Shown here one piece after another: positions 7,495 to 16,066 of a DNA stretch of 64,000 nucleotides (positions are counted from its first letter, which is position 1; every line of letters begins with the position of its first letter). The translations under genes were made by a program, and so were the position numbers. The DNA is from Aequitasia sp047973235 (lineage in GTDB: Bacteria > Bacillota > Clostridia > Lachnospirales > Lachnospiraceae). Location: assembly GCA_047973235.1 (NCBI GenBank), contig JBKEBP010000100.1:1-64000 (forward strand), given 5' to 3'. Under the pieces are notes generated by a model that had not been told where the DNA came from, searched no databases, and saw nothing but the letters and a program-made list of their open reading frames with translations.

Positions 7495-9873
7495 ATGTAT
7501 CAAGTAATAAAAAGAGACGGTAAAATAAGTGATTTTACTCTGGCAAAAATAGGTTCAGCAATTGTTAAGGCATTTAATGCAACGGAGAAAGAATATAATC
7601 AGGATGTTATAGATTTACTTTCATTAAAGGTTACAGCCGACTTTGAACCTAAAATTAAGGACTCTACGGTATCTGTTGAAGATATTCAAGACAGTGTTGA
7701 GTCAGTACTAATTAAAGCAGGCTATGCTGACATAGCCAAAGCTTACATACTATATCGTAAGCAAAGAGAAAAAGTGAGAAACATTAAGACATCTATGCTG
7801 GACTATAAAGAGATTGTAAACAGCTACCTTAATGTTATGGACTGGAGAGTAAAAGAGAATTCAACAGTTACTTATTCAGTTGGGGGATTGGTACTTAGTA
7901 ATTCAGGTGCAATTACAGCAAACTACTGGCTATCAGAAATCTATGATGCAGAAATAGGTCAGGCACATAGAGATGCGGATATTCATATTCATGACTTGTC
8001 TATGCTGACAGGATATTGTGCAGGATGGTCACTAAAGCAATTAATTCAAGAAGGATTAGGCGGTATACCGGGTAAAATAACTTCTGCACCGGCAAAACAT
8101 TTAAGCGTCCTCTGCAATCAGATGGTTAATTTCCTAGGTATTATGCAAAATGAATGGGCAGGAGCTCAGGCATTTTCGTCATTTGATACTTACCTGGCAC
8201 CATTTGTAAAGGCAGATAACCTTACATATCCCGAGGTAAAGAAAGCAATTGAGTCTTTTATTTACGGAGTTAATATGCCATCACGTTGGGGAACACAAGC
8301 ACCATTTTCTAATATTACACTTGATTGGACAGTACCTAATGACTTGGCCAATCTTCAGGCAATCGTAGGTGGAAAAGAAATGGATTTCACTTATGGTGAT
8401 TGTAAGAAAGAAATGGATATGGTTAATAAAGCTTTCATAGAAACTATGGTTGAAGGTGATTCGCAGGGAAGAGGATTTCAGTATCCGATTCCTACGTATT
8501 CGATAACTAAAGATTTTGATTGGTCAGATACTGAGAATAATAGACTTTTGTTTGAAATGACAGCTAAATATGGCACACCATACTTTTCTAATTACATTAA
8601 TAGTGATATGGAGCCAAACGATGTACGTAGTATGTGTTGTAGACTTCGTCTAGACCTTAGAGAGCTTCGAAAGAAATCGGGAGGCTTCTTTGGAAGTGGA
8701 GAGAGTACAGGTTCAGTAGGTGTAGTAACGATTAATTTACCTAGAATCGCATTTCAGGCATCTAACCCACAGGACTTCTATAATCGCTTGGATAAGCTAA
8801 TGGATATCTCAGCAAGAAGCCTACATATAAAAAGGACAGTAATAACTAAACTATTAAATGAAGGATTATATCCATATACAAAGCATTATTTGGGAACATT
8901 TGAAAACCATTTTTCAACTATTGGATTAATAGGTATGAATGAAGTTGGACTAAATGCAAGTTGGTTAAGACAAGACTTGACTCATAAGGAAACACAGGAG
9001 TTTGCAAAAGACGTACTTAATCATATGAGAGAAAGACTTTCTAATTATCAGGAAGAATATGGTGATTTATACAACTTGGAGGCTACACCTGCAGAGTCAA
9101 CAACTTATCGTTTTGCAAAACATGATAAAGTTAGGTATCCTGAAATTATTACAGCAGGTGAGGGCGATGAAGACCCATACTATACTAACAGTTCACATCT
9201 ACCGGTTGGTTATACCGATGATGTATTTGAAGCACTGGATGTACAAGATGAATTACAGACACTTTATACCTCGGGAACGGTATTTCATGCTTTCTTGGGA
9301 GAGAAGTTACCGAGTTGGAAGTCAGCAGCGACATTCGTTAGAAAAATAGCTGAGAACTATAAGTTACCTTATTACACAATGTCGCCTACATATTCAATAT
9401 GTAAGAATCATGGATATATTCCGGGTGAAGTGTACACATGTCCTGATTGCCATGAGCCAACGGAAGTTTATAGCAGAATTACAGGTTACTATCGTCCAAT
9501 ACAAAACTGGAATGAAGGTAAGAAGCATGAGTTTAATGACAGAAAAGAGTATAGCCTAAATAATAAAAATTTCAAAAAGGTAGTTATGCCGGTGGATATG
9601 AAGAGTGATGAAACGCAGGCGACAGATGAAAAGGATAAGGTATATCTATTTACAACAAAGACTTGTCCTAATTGTATAATAGCTAAAGCAGTACTTGATG
9701 ATGCAGATTTAGAGTATGAAATAATAGATGCAGAGGAAGAAAAAGAACTTACGAAGAAATACAAAGTTATGGCAGCACCTACAATGGTCGTTGTCAATGA
9801 GGGTAAGATACACAAGTATACAAATGCCTCTGATATAAAAGGATTTGCTGAAAGTTTAGCGACTGTTAAATAA
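7495..9873 (+). CDS. nrdD: Anaerobic (class III) ribonucleoside-triphosphate reductase with C-terminal redoxin domain
   Basis: Reduces ribonucleotides to deoxyribonucleotides without oxygen, using a glycyl radical. At 792 aa it has an ATP-cone (about residues 3-95), the catalytic barrel with the SMCCRLRL cysteine region, a zinc segment with CPDC, and the radical glycine G664 in RITGYYRP. The active-site loop reads IGLIGMNE with Met481, as I recall for the thioredoxin/glutaredoxin-dependent NrdD2 group rather than the formate-dependent group. After a linker a redoxin-like domain follows (about 712-790) with the dithiol C724-P-N-C727 and a cis-Pro region AAPTMVV. The fusion would bring the reductant along with the enzyme. 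Regulation by NrdR is suggested by the upstream boxes. Confidence 0.93.
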   Translation: MYQVIKRDGKISDFTLAKIGSAIVKAFNATEKEYNQDVIDLLSLKVTADFEPKIKDSTVSVEDIQDSVESVLIKAGYADIAKAYILYRKQREKVRNIKTSMLDYKEIVNSYLNVMDWRVKENSTVTYSVGGLVLSNSGAITANYWLSEIYDAEIGQAHRDADIHIHDLSMLTGYCAGWSLKQLIQEGLGGIPGKITSAPAKHLSVLCNQMVNFLGIMQNEWAGAQAFSSFDTYLAPFVKADNLTYPEVKKAIESFIYGVNMPSRWGTQAPFSNITLDWTVPNDLANLQAIVGGKEMDFTYGDCKKEMDMVNKAFIETMVEGDSQGRGFQYPIPTYSITKDFDWSDTENNRLLFEMTAKYGTPYFSNYINSDMEPNDVRSMCCRLRLDLRELRKKSGGFFGSGESTGSVGVVTINLPRIAFQASNPQDFYNRLDKLMDISARSLHIKRTVITKLLNEGLYPYTKHYLGTFENHFSTIGLIGMNEVGLNASWLRQDLTHKETQEFAKDVLNHMRERLSNYQEEYGDLYNLEATPAESTTYRFAKHDKVRYPEIITAGEGDEDPYYTNSSHLPVGYTDDVFEALDVQDELQTLYTSGTVFHAFLGEKLPSWKSAATFVRKIAENYKLPYYTMSPTYSICKNHGYIPGEVYTCPDCHEPTEVYSRITGYYRPIQNWNEGKKHEFNDRKEYSLNNKNFKKVVMPVDMKSDETQATDEKDKVYLFTTKTCPNCIIAKAVLDDADLEYEIIDAEEEKELTKKYKVMAAPTMVVVNEGKIHKYTNASDIKGFAESLATVK

Positions 9874-9910
9874 CTAAATGATGTAGATGTATTTTAAGTA
9901 AAACCAATTA

Positions 9911-9944
9911 AAACCTGAAGGAATTTCCTTCAGGTTTCTCTTTA
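9911..9944 (+). terminator. Intrinsic terminator after nrdD
   Basis: AAACCTGAAGGAA (9911-9923) pairs with TTCCTTCAGGTTT (9925-9937); the inner pairs must open to form the loop. CTCTTT follows. Confidence 0.7.
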
Positions 9945-10008
9945 CGAAAAGAAGTTTTTCATATACAATGTCTTCATACGACTAAAATCTAGAAAGAAGG
10001 TAAAAACT

Positions 10009-10527
10009 ATGGCAAACCCAATTGTTACAATAGAAATGGAGAACGGCGATATAATGAAAGCAGAATTATATCCTGAGATTGCACCTAACACAGTTAATAA
10101 CTTTATATCACTCGTAAAGAAGGGCTTCTATGATGGGATTATTTTCCACAGAGTTATCGAAGGATTCATGATTCAGGGAGGAGATCCGGATGGAGTAGGA
10201 ACCGGCGGCCCGGGATATTCTATAGCAGGTGAATTTTCACAAAATGGATTTGCTAATGACCTTGCTCATACAGAAGGGGTGCTTTCTATGGCACGTTCTA
10301 ATCATCCTGATTCAGCAGGGTCACAGTTCTTTATAATGCATAAGAATTCCCCACATCTTGATGGTGCATATGCAGGATTTGGCAAGATAATTGAAGGAAT
10401 GGATGTTGTTAATAAAATAGCTGAATGTGAAACCGGATTCCAAGATAAACCGGTTAAAGAACAAAAAATCAAAACAATGACAGTAGATACTAAAGGTGAA
10501 GAATATCCGGAACCTAAAAAGGCTTAA
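10009..10527 (+). CDS. ppiB: Cyclophilin-type peptidyl-prolyl cis-trans isomerase
   Basis: Catalyses proline isomerisation during protein folding. The 172-aa protein has no signal peptide, so it is cytoplasmic. It has the cyclophilin core motifs FHRVIEGFMIQGGD (catalytic Arg), GSQFFIM and the HLDGAYAGFGKIIEGMD stretch. AGAAGG precedes the ATG. It stands alone between hairpins. Confidence 0.92.
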   Translation: MANPIVTIEMENGDIMKAELYPEIAPNTVNNFISLVKKGFYDGIIFHRVIEGFMIQGGDPDGVGTGGPGYSIAGEFSQNGFANDLAHTEGVLSMARSNHPDSAGSQFFIMHKNSPHLDGAYAGFGKIIEGMDVVNKIAECETGFQDKPVKEQKIKTMTVDTKGEEYPEPKKA

Positions 10528-10540
10528 TACAGAGTAAAAC

Positions 10541-10572
10541 AATATGCCGAGCTTTTGAAAGCTTGGCATATT
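10541..10572 (+). terminator. Hairpin after the cyclophilin gene
   Basis: A 14-bp stem (10541-10554 with 10559-10572, one G-U pair) with a 4-base loop. The following bases CATTGC give almost no U tract, so termination may be weak and the ecf genes could be read through. Confidence 0.5.
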
Positions 10573-10597
10573 CATTGCAAATAGAGGATGAACAGTT

Positions 10598-11458
10598 ATG
10601 GACATGGTTAATTCGAAGGATCTGGTATTTGATTATGATAAGCTTGATGACAGTGGCAATGTCATAGGAAAAAACAGGGCAATAGACAAGGTAAATATAG
10701 AGGCAAAAGAGGGTCAGTTCATTGCCATATTGGGTCACAATGGATCGGGAAAATCCACTTTTGCTAAGCATATAAATGCACTTCTGATTCCAAATGGTGG
10801 GACTATTTGGGTAAATGGATACGATACTAAGAAACCGGAAGATTTCTGGGAAGTGAGGAAATCAGCCGGAATGGTATTTCAAAATCCTGACAATCAGATA
10901 ATCGGTACTATAGTTGAAGAAGACGTGGGCTTTGGACCGGAGAACTTAGGCGTTCCAACTGATGAAATATGGCAACGTGTAGAGGATAGCCTTAAAGCCG
11001 TCGGTATGCTTGAGTATAGAAATAGTTCACCAAATAAGCTGTCAGGAGGGCAAAAGCAAAGGGTTGCTATTGCCGGCGTAGTAGCAATGGAACCCAAATG
11101 CATCGTGCTTGATGAGCCGACAGCTATGCTTGACCCGGTAGGAAGAAAAGAAGTACTAAAAACGGCAATGAAACTGCGAGATAAGAAAAAGGTAACAATC
11201 ATTCTAATAACTCACTACATGGAAGAAGTAGTTGACGCTGATAGAGTTTATGTTATGGATCATGGTAGTGTGGTAATGGAAGGAACTCCAAGAGAAGTAT
11301 TTTCACAGGTGGAGGACTTAAAGAAGTATAGACTTGACGTGCCACAAGTTACATTACTTGCGTATGAACTTAGAAAACAGGGATTAGATATACCGATTGA
11401 TATACTTAAGAGAGAAGAACTAGTGGAGGCATTATGTCGATTAAGGTCGAAAAATTAA
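10598..11458 (+). CDS. ecfA1: ECF transporter ATPase EcfA1
   Basis: First of two ATPases of the shared energy-coupling module that drives vitamin uptake through interchangeable S components. The 286-aa protein has Walker A GHNGSGKS (46-53), Q-loop in VFQNPDNQI, signature LSGGQKQR, Walker B CIVLDEPTAM and the C-terminal extension of EcfA proteins. It overlaps ecfA2 by 25 bases, so translation is likely coupled. Confidence 0.93.
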   Translation: MDMVNSKDLVFDYDKLDDSGNVIGKNRAIDKVNIEAKEGQFIAILGHNGSGKSTFAKHINALLIPNGGTIWVNGYDTKKPEDFWEVRKSAGMVFQNPDNQIIGTIVEEDVGFGPENLGVPTDEIWQRVEDSLKAVGMLEYRNSSPNKLSGGQKQRVAIAGVVAMEPKCIVLDEPTAMLDPVGRKEVLKTAMKLRDKKKVTIILITHYMEEVVDADRVYVMDHGSVVMEGTPREVFSQVEDLKKYRLDVPQVTLLAYELRKQGLDIPIDILKREELVEALCRLRSKN

Positions 11459-12297
11459 ACTACATATATAGCGAAGGCACAGCCTATGAAAAGCATGCTC
11501 TTACGGACATATCCTTTGATATTCCTGATGGTGAGTTCGTTGGAATAATCGGACATACGGGTTCGGGTAAATCTACGCTGATTCAACATCTAAATGGCTT
11601 AATCAAAGCCACAAGTGGACATATTTATATAAACGGTGAGGACATTTATCAAGATAAGTTTAACTTCAAAAAACTTAGAGAGAAAGTTGGAATAGTATTC
11701 CAATATCCCGAGCACCAACTATTTGAAGAAAGTGTAATAAAGGATGTTTGTTATGGACCAAAGAACCAAGGGTTAAATAAAGAAGAGTGTTTCAAAAGAG
11801 CACACATGGCACTAGAGCTTACAGGACTTGATGAAAAGTACTTTGAGAGGTCACCATTTGAATTATCAGGAGGACAGAAAAGACGTGTGGCGATAGCAGG
11901 TGTACTTGCTATGGAGCCGGAAATCTTAATTTTAGACGAACCAACGGCAGGACTGGATCCCAAGGGTCGAGATGATATTCTAAGTCAGATTAATCACCTG
12001 CATAAGGAAAAGAAAATTACAGTCATACTGGTATCTCACAGTATGGAGGATATTGCGAAGTTCGCAGATAGAATAATAGTTATGAATAAGGGAAGCTTGT
12101 TATATAATGACATACCGAAGCATGTGTTTTCGCATTATAAGGAACTGGAAAGTGTAGGCTTATCGGCGCCGCAAGTTACATATATTATTCATGATTTAAT
12201 TGAAGCAGGATTTGATATTAATCCTGAGGTTACTACGGTTAAAGAAGCAGCTGCAGAGATTATGGAAGCACTTAAGGACAAAAGAAATGATTCGTGA
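11434..12297 (+). CDS. ecfA2: ECF transporter ATPase EcfA2
   Basis: Second ATPase of the ECF module, 287 aa, pairing with EcfA1. Walker A GHTGSGKS is at 40-47, the Q-loop reads VFQYPEHQLF (typical of EcfA2), with signature LSGGQKRR and Walker B ILILDEPTAG. Its ATG lies within the end of ecfA1 behind a GTGGAGG site, and its end overlaps ecfT by 11 bases. Confidence 0.93.
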   Translation: MSIKVEKLNYIYSEGTAYEKHALTDISFDIPDGEFVGIIGHTGSGKSTLIQHLNGLIKATSGHIYINGEDIYQDKFNFKKLREKVGIVFQYPEHQLFEESVIKDVCYGPKNQGLNKEECFKRAHMALELTGLDEKYFERSPFELSGGQKRRVAIAGVLAMEPEILILDEPTAGLDPKGRDDILSQINHLHKEKKITVILVSHSMEDIAKFADRIIVMNKGSLLYNDIPKHVFSHYKELESVGLSAPQVTYIIHDLIEAGFDINPEVTTVKEAAAEIMEALKDKRNDS

Positions 12298-13111
12298 CAT
12301 TACAATAGGACAATATTATCCATCCAAAAGCATATTGCATAAATTAGACCCGAGAGTAAAACTTGTGGCTACTTTTCTGTACTTAGTTTCGCTTTTTTTA
12401 TTTAAAAGCATTCCGGGTTATATAGTAGCTACGATATTTTTATTTAGTATAATAAAGCTATCAAAAGTACCATTTGGTTATATTGTTAAGGGATTAAAAG
12501 CAATAGTTATTTTGTTGATGTTTACGGTAATATTCAATTTGTTTTTGACCAGAGAAGGAAATGTATTATTTTCAAAATGGATATTTACAATAACAGAGGG
12601 TGGTCTTAGAACGGCTGTGTATATGGCACTTCGTCTTATATATCTTATTTTGGGATCATCACTTATGACATTTACAACGACCCCTAATGAGCTAACAGAT
12701 GGTATAGAAAAACTGTTTAAACCTCTACAGAAAATCCATCTTCCGGTTCATGAGATGGCTATGATTATGTCGATTGCACTTAGATTTATTCCGATACTAC
12801 TTGATGAAACAGATAGAATTATGAAGGCGCAGCTCGCTAGAGGGGCTGATTTTGAAAATGGTAATATACTGCAAAGAGCCAAGGGCATGATACCCATTTT
12901 AGTTCCACTATTTGTATCCGCATTTAGAAGAGCTACTGACCTGGCTATGGCAATGGAATCAAGAGGATATCATGGTGGAGAAGGTAGAACCAAGATGAAG
13001 CCTCTTAAATATAAAAGGCGTGATGTTATTGCTTATATAATTGTAGTCAGTTATGTTGTGGGGGTATTCTTCATTGGAAGATACGTTCCACTTACAATAT
13101 GGATTTTTTAG
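12287..13111 (+). CDS. ecfT: ECF transporter transmembrane subunit EcfT
   Basis: Membrane scaffold that couples the two ATPases to S components. From the ATG at 12287 the protein is 274 aa and begins MIRDITIGQYYPSKSILHKL, the normal family N-terminus. An in-frame codon at 12200 would add 29 residues lying inside ecfA2 and is rejected. Several membrane helices are followed by the two short coupling motifs ARG (in AQLARGADF) and SRG (in MESRGYHG). Confidence 0.92.
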   Translation: MIRDITIGQYYPSKSILHKLDPRVKLVATFLYLVSLFLFKSIPGYIVATIFLFSIIKLSKVPFGYIVKGLKAIVILLMFTVIFNLFLTREGNVLFSKWIFTITEGGLRTAVYMALRLIYLILGSSLMTFTTTPNELTDGIEKLFKPLQKIHLPVHEMAMIMSIALRFIPILLDETDRIMKAQLARGADFENGNILQRAKGMIPILVPLFVSAFRRATDLAMAMESRGYHGGEGRTKMKPLKYKRRDVIAYIIVVSYVVGVFFIGRYVPLTIWIF

Positions 13112-13118
13112 GATAAGT

Positions 13119-13883
13119 ATGAAGAGAATAGCACTTAAAATTGCCTACGATGGTACTAATTACTGTGGCTGGCAGATTCAAAAGAACGGTATTACAATTG
13201 AAGAAGTCTTAAACAAAACATTATCAAAACTTACCGGTGAAAATGTAGTTGTTATTGGTGCGAGCCGAACCGACTCGGGTGTGCATTCAATGGGAAACGT
13301 TGCTATTTTTGATACAGAGTCAACTATACCACCGAATAGATTCTCGTATGCGCTTAATCAGAGATTACCAAGTGATATCAGGATAGTGGAATCAGTAGAG
13401 ACACCGTCGGACTGGCATCCGAGGTATCAGCATGAAATAAGCAAAACTTATGAGTATCATATCTTAAACTCAAAGTCAGAGAATCCGCTTAGAAGGCTGT
13501 ATGCAACTTATATATCATTTGACTTGAATATTGATAATATGATAAAAGGGGCCGGATATATACTGGGTAAGCATGACTTTGTGAGCTTCTGCAATATGAA
13601 ATCAGTTGTAGAAGATACAACTAGGACCATTACAGATATTAAAGTAACTAAGCAGGATGATGAAATAATCATATCCGTTACAGGAGACGGCTTTCTCTAC
13701 AACATGGTTCGCATAATAGCAGGCGTGCTAATACGTGTTGGCAGAGGCTTTTATGAACCGGTGAAGGTTGCGGAGCTCATTGAGGCTAGGACCAGAACAA
13801 ATGAAAGTGTTACAGCTCCTGCAAATGGACTTGTATTAGTAAATATTACTTACAAAGAAGATATTTTCCAAAAAGAATGTTAA
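13119..13883 (+). CDS. truA: tRNA pseudouridine(38-40) synthase TruA, copy 2
   Basis: Second TruA, 254 aa, directly after ecfT (7-base gap), the standard Firmicutes position, so this is probably the orthologue of the usual truA. The catalytic Asp is D52 in GASRTDSGVHSMGN, and the C-terminal GDGFLYNMVRIIAGVLIRVG is conserved. The ATG at 13119 is preferred over an upstream GTG-type extension (13053) that would overlap ecfT by 59 bases and does not match the family. Confidence 0.92.
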   Translation: MKRIALKIAYDGTNYCGWQIQKNGITIEEVLNKTLSKLTGENVVVIGASRTDSGVHSMGNVAIFDTESTIPPNRFSYALNQRLPSDIRIVESVETPSDWHPRYQHEISKTYEYHILNSKSENPLRRLYATYISFDLNIDNMIKGAGYILGKHDFVSFCNMKSVVEDTTRTITDIKVTKQDDEIIISVTGDGFLYNMVRIIAGVLIRVGRGFYEPVKVAELIEARTRTNESVTAPANGLVLVNITYKEDIFQKEC

Positions 13884-13902
13884 AGTTAAAACTAAGCATT
13901 AC

Positions 13903-13950
13903 AAACCTCCCCAGATGTGATAGCATTATCATATATGTTAAGGGAGGTTT
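13903..13950 (+). promoter_or_regulatory. Leader hairpin that covers the hppA ribosome site
   Basis: AAACCTCCC (13903-13911) pairs perfectly with GGGAGGTTT (13942-13950), and an inner stem of about 8 bp (around GTGATA-GCAT-TATCAT) fills the loop. The right arm contains GGGAGG, the only ribosome site for hppA (ATG 13956), and continues into a T run (13948-13953). The same structure could therefore act as a terminator after truA or as a translational lock on hppA. Confidence 0.55.
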
Positions 13951-13955
13951 TTTAT

Positions 13956-15941
13956 ATGAAAATACTATGGACAATTGTACCACTCGCTGGTATACTTGCC
14001 CTCTTATTTGCGTTCTATTTAGCAAGAAAAGTAATGAGGGAGAAACCGGGAACAGAGGAAATGAGAGTGATAGCAAGAGCTATCCGGGAAGGAGCAAGTG
14101 CTTTTCTTAAAGCAGAGTACAAAGTATTGGCAGTATTTGTAGTGCTGTTATTCTTTGGTATTTGGTTTGGAATAGGAAGTTTAGTTACTGCTATATGTTT
14201 TTTGGTTGGAGCTCTCTTTTCCGTGTTATCAGGTTATTTTGGAATGAATATTGCAGTAAGAGCTAATACACGAACCGCAAATGCTGCGAGAAAAGGTGGA
14301 ATCAATAGTGCACTCTCCGTAGCATTTAATGGTGGTGCCGTTATGGGGATGTGTGTTGCCGGGTTTGGAATATTTGGTGTTAGTATGATTTATATTATCA
14401 CAAAGGAGACCGGAGTCTTATCCGGATTCAGTCTTGGAGCCTCTTCGATAGCACTCTTTGCAAGAGTTGGTGGTGGTATATATACTAAGGCTGCTGACGT
14501 AGGGGCTGACCTTGTAGGTAAAGTCGAAGCAGGGATTCCTGAGGATGATCCGAGAAACCCGGCAGTTATCGCTGATAATGTAGGTGATAACGTTGGAGAT
14601 GTAGCAGGAATGGGTGCTGATTTATTTGAATCATACGTTGGAAGTATTATATCAGCTGTTACATTAGGGCTTATTGCGTACGGAGAAGATGGTGTACTAT
14701 TTCCACTTGTAATAGCCGGGTTTGGACTCTTGGCGAGTATGGTAGCTACACGTTTCGTAAAGGGGAAAAAGGGTGCTAATCCACACAAAGCACTTAAGAT
14801 GGGGACTTATGTTTCAGGTGCTATAGTAGTCGTTGTAGCAGTAATATTTAGTTTTCTTTTCTTTAAAGATTTAAGTAAAGGAGTAGCTGCTATTATAGGT
14901 CTTGTAGTTGGTCTTGTCATCGGACTTGTTACGGAAGTGTATACGTCTGCAGAGTATAAATCCGTTAAGAAAATTTCAGAGCAGTCAAGAACCGGGGCTG
15001 CAACAACCATTATAAGTGGACTCGCAGTAGGCATGCGATCTACAGCAATTCCGGTATTACTTATATGCGTTGCCATATTTGTATCTTTTAAGCTTTGTGG
15101 GTTATATGGTATTGCACTTTCTGCGGTGGGTATGCTCTCAACGGCAGCTATTACAATAGCGGTTGATACATATGGGCCAATTGCAGATAATGCAGGTGGT
15201 ATAGCTGAAATGGCGGGACTTGATAAATCAGTACGTGAAATTACGGACAAACTTGATGCAGTTGGTAATACCACAGCAGCCATAGGTAAAGGATTTGCCA
15301 TAGGTTCAGCGGCACTTACTGCATTAGCATTATTTGTATCATATGCTCAAGTTGTTAATTTAGAACAGATAAATATACTAGATTCAAGAGTTGTTATTGG
15401 ATTACTTATAGGTGGAATGCTTCCGTTTTTATTTTCTGCATTTACAATGGAATCAGTGTCTAAGGCAGCTCATAAGATGATTGAAGAAGTAAGAAGACAA
15501 TTTAGAGAAATGCCGGGCATCATGAAGGGAACGCAGAAACCGGACTATGCATCTTGTGTAACGATATCCACAAATGCCGCGCTTAAAGAAATGGTTCTTC
15601 CCGGATTATTAGCAGTTATATCACCTATAATTATGGGACTCTTTCTTGGAACAGAGGCACTTGGAGGAATGCTGGCAGGTACCTTAGTGACGGGAGTGCT
15701 TCTGGCGATATTTATGTCAAACTCAGGTGGGGCATGGGATAATGCAAAGAAGCATATAGAAGATGGTAACTTTGATGGTAAAGGTAGTGAAACACATAAA
15801 GCTGCAGTTGTCGGAGATACGGTTGGAGACCCATTTAAAGATACATCGGGTCCTGCTATTAATATTCTAATTAAACTAATGACGATAGTGTCACTTGTAT
15901 TTGCACCACTATTTGTAGCAGTTGGAACGATAATTAAATAA
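13956..15941 (+). CDS. hppA: K+-dependent membrane pyrophosphatase (H+/Na+ pump)
   Basis: Integral membrane enzyme that hydrolyses pyrophosphate and pumps H+ or Na+ outward. From the ATG at 13956 (GGGAGG eight bases before) it is 661 aa with about 16 membrane helices. The substrate site starts DVGADLVGKVE (181-191), followed by DNVGDNVGD and GADLFESY; the second half has DNAGGIAEM and SNSGGAWDNAKK. GNTTAAIGKG at 437-446 has Ala441 and Gly444, the signature of the K+-stimulated class. Whether the pumped ion is Na+ or H+ cannot be decided by eye. It fits a cell that recycles pyrophosphate, as does ppdK at the end of the window. Confidence 0.95.
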   Translation: MKILWTIVPLAGILALLFAFYLARKVMREKPGTEEMRVIARAIREGASAFLKAEYKVLAVFVVLLFFGIWFGIGSLVTAICFLVGALFSVLSGYFGMNIAVRANTRTANAARKGGINSALSVAFNGGAVMGMCVAGFGIFGVSMIYIITKETGVLSGFSLGASSIALFARVGGGIYTKAADVGADLVGKVEAGIPEDDPRNPAVIADNVGDNVGDVAGMGADLFESYVGSIISAVTLGLIAYGEDGVLFPLVIAGFGLLASMVATRFVKGKKGANPHKALKMGTYVSGAIVVVVAVIFSFLFFKDLSKGVAAIIGLVVGLVIGLVTEVYTSAEYKSVKKISEQSRTGAATTIISGLAVGMRSTAIPVLLICVAIFVSFKLCGLYGIALSAVGMLSTAAITIAVDTYGPIADNAGGIAEMAGLDKSVREITDKLDAVGNTTAAIGKGFAIGSAALTALALFVSYAQVVNLEQINILDSRVVIGLLIGGMLPFLFSAFTMESVSKAAHKMIEEVRRQFREMPGIMKGTQKPDYASCVTISTNAALKEMVLPGLLAVISPIIMGLFLGTEALGGMLAGTLVTGVLLAIFMSNSGGAWDNAKKHIEDGNFDGKGSETHKAAVVGDTVGDPFKDTSGPAINILIKLMTIVSLVFAPLFVAVGTIIK

Positions 15942-16066
15942 GAAGTTGCTATTTCTATACAAACACATGGTTAGTAAATATCATTAAGAATTTATTCATT
16001 TGTAACAAACCATACTTTGTGCTAAACTCTATTGTATTGAATTTGTTTTGAAAGGACGTAAAAATA

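Noticed and set aside
10598..13111. The ecf module as a complete dedicated vitamin importer
   Set aside because: No S component lies in the operon; the only one in the window is at 2964-3599. The module is the shared group II type.
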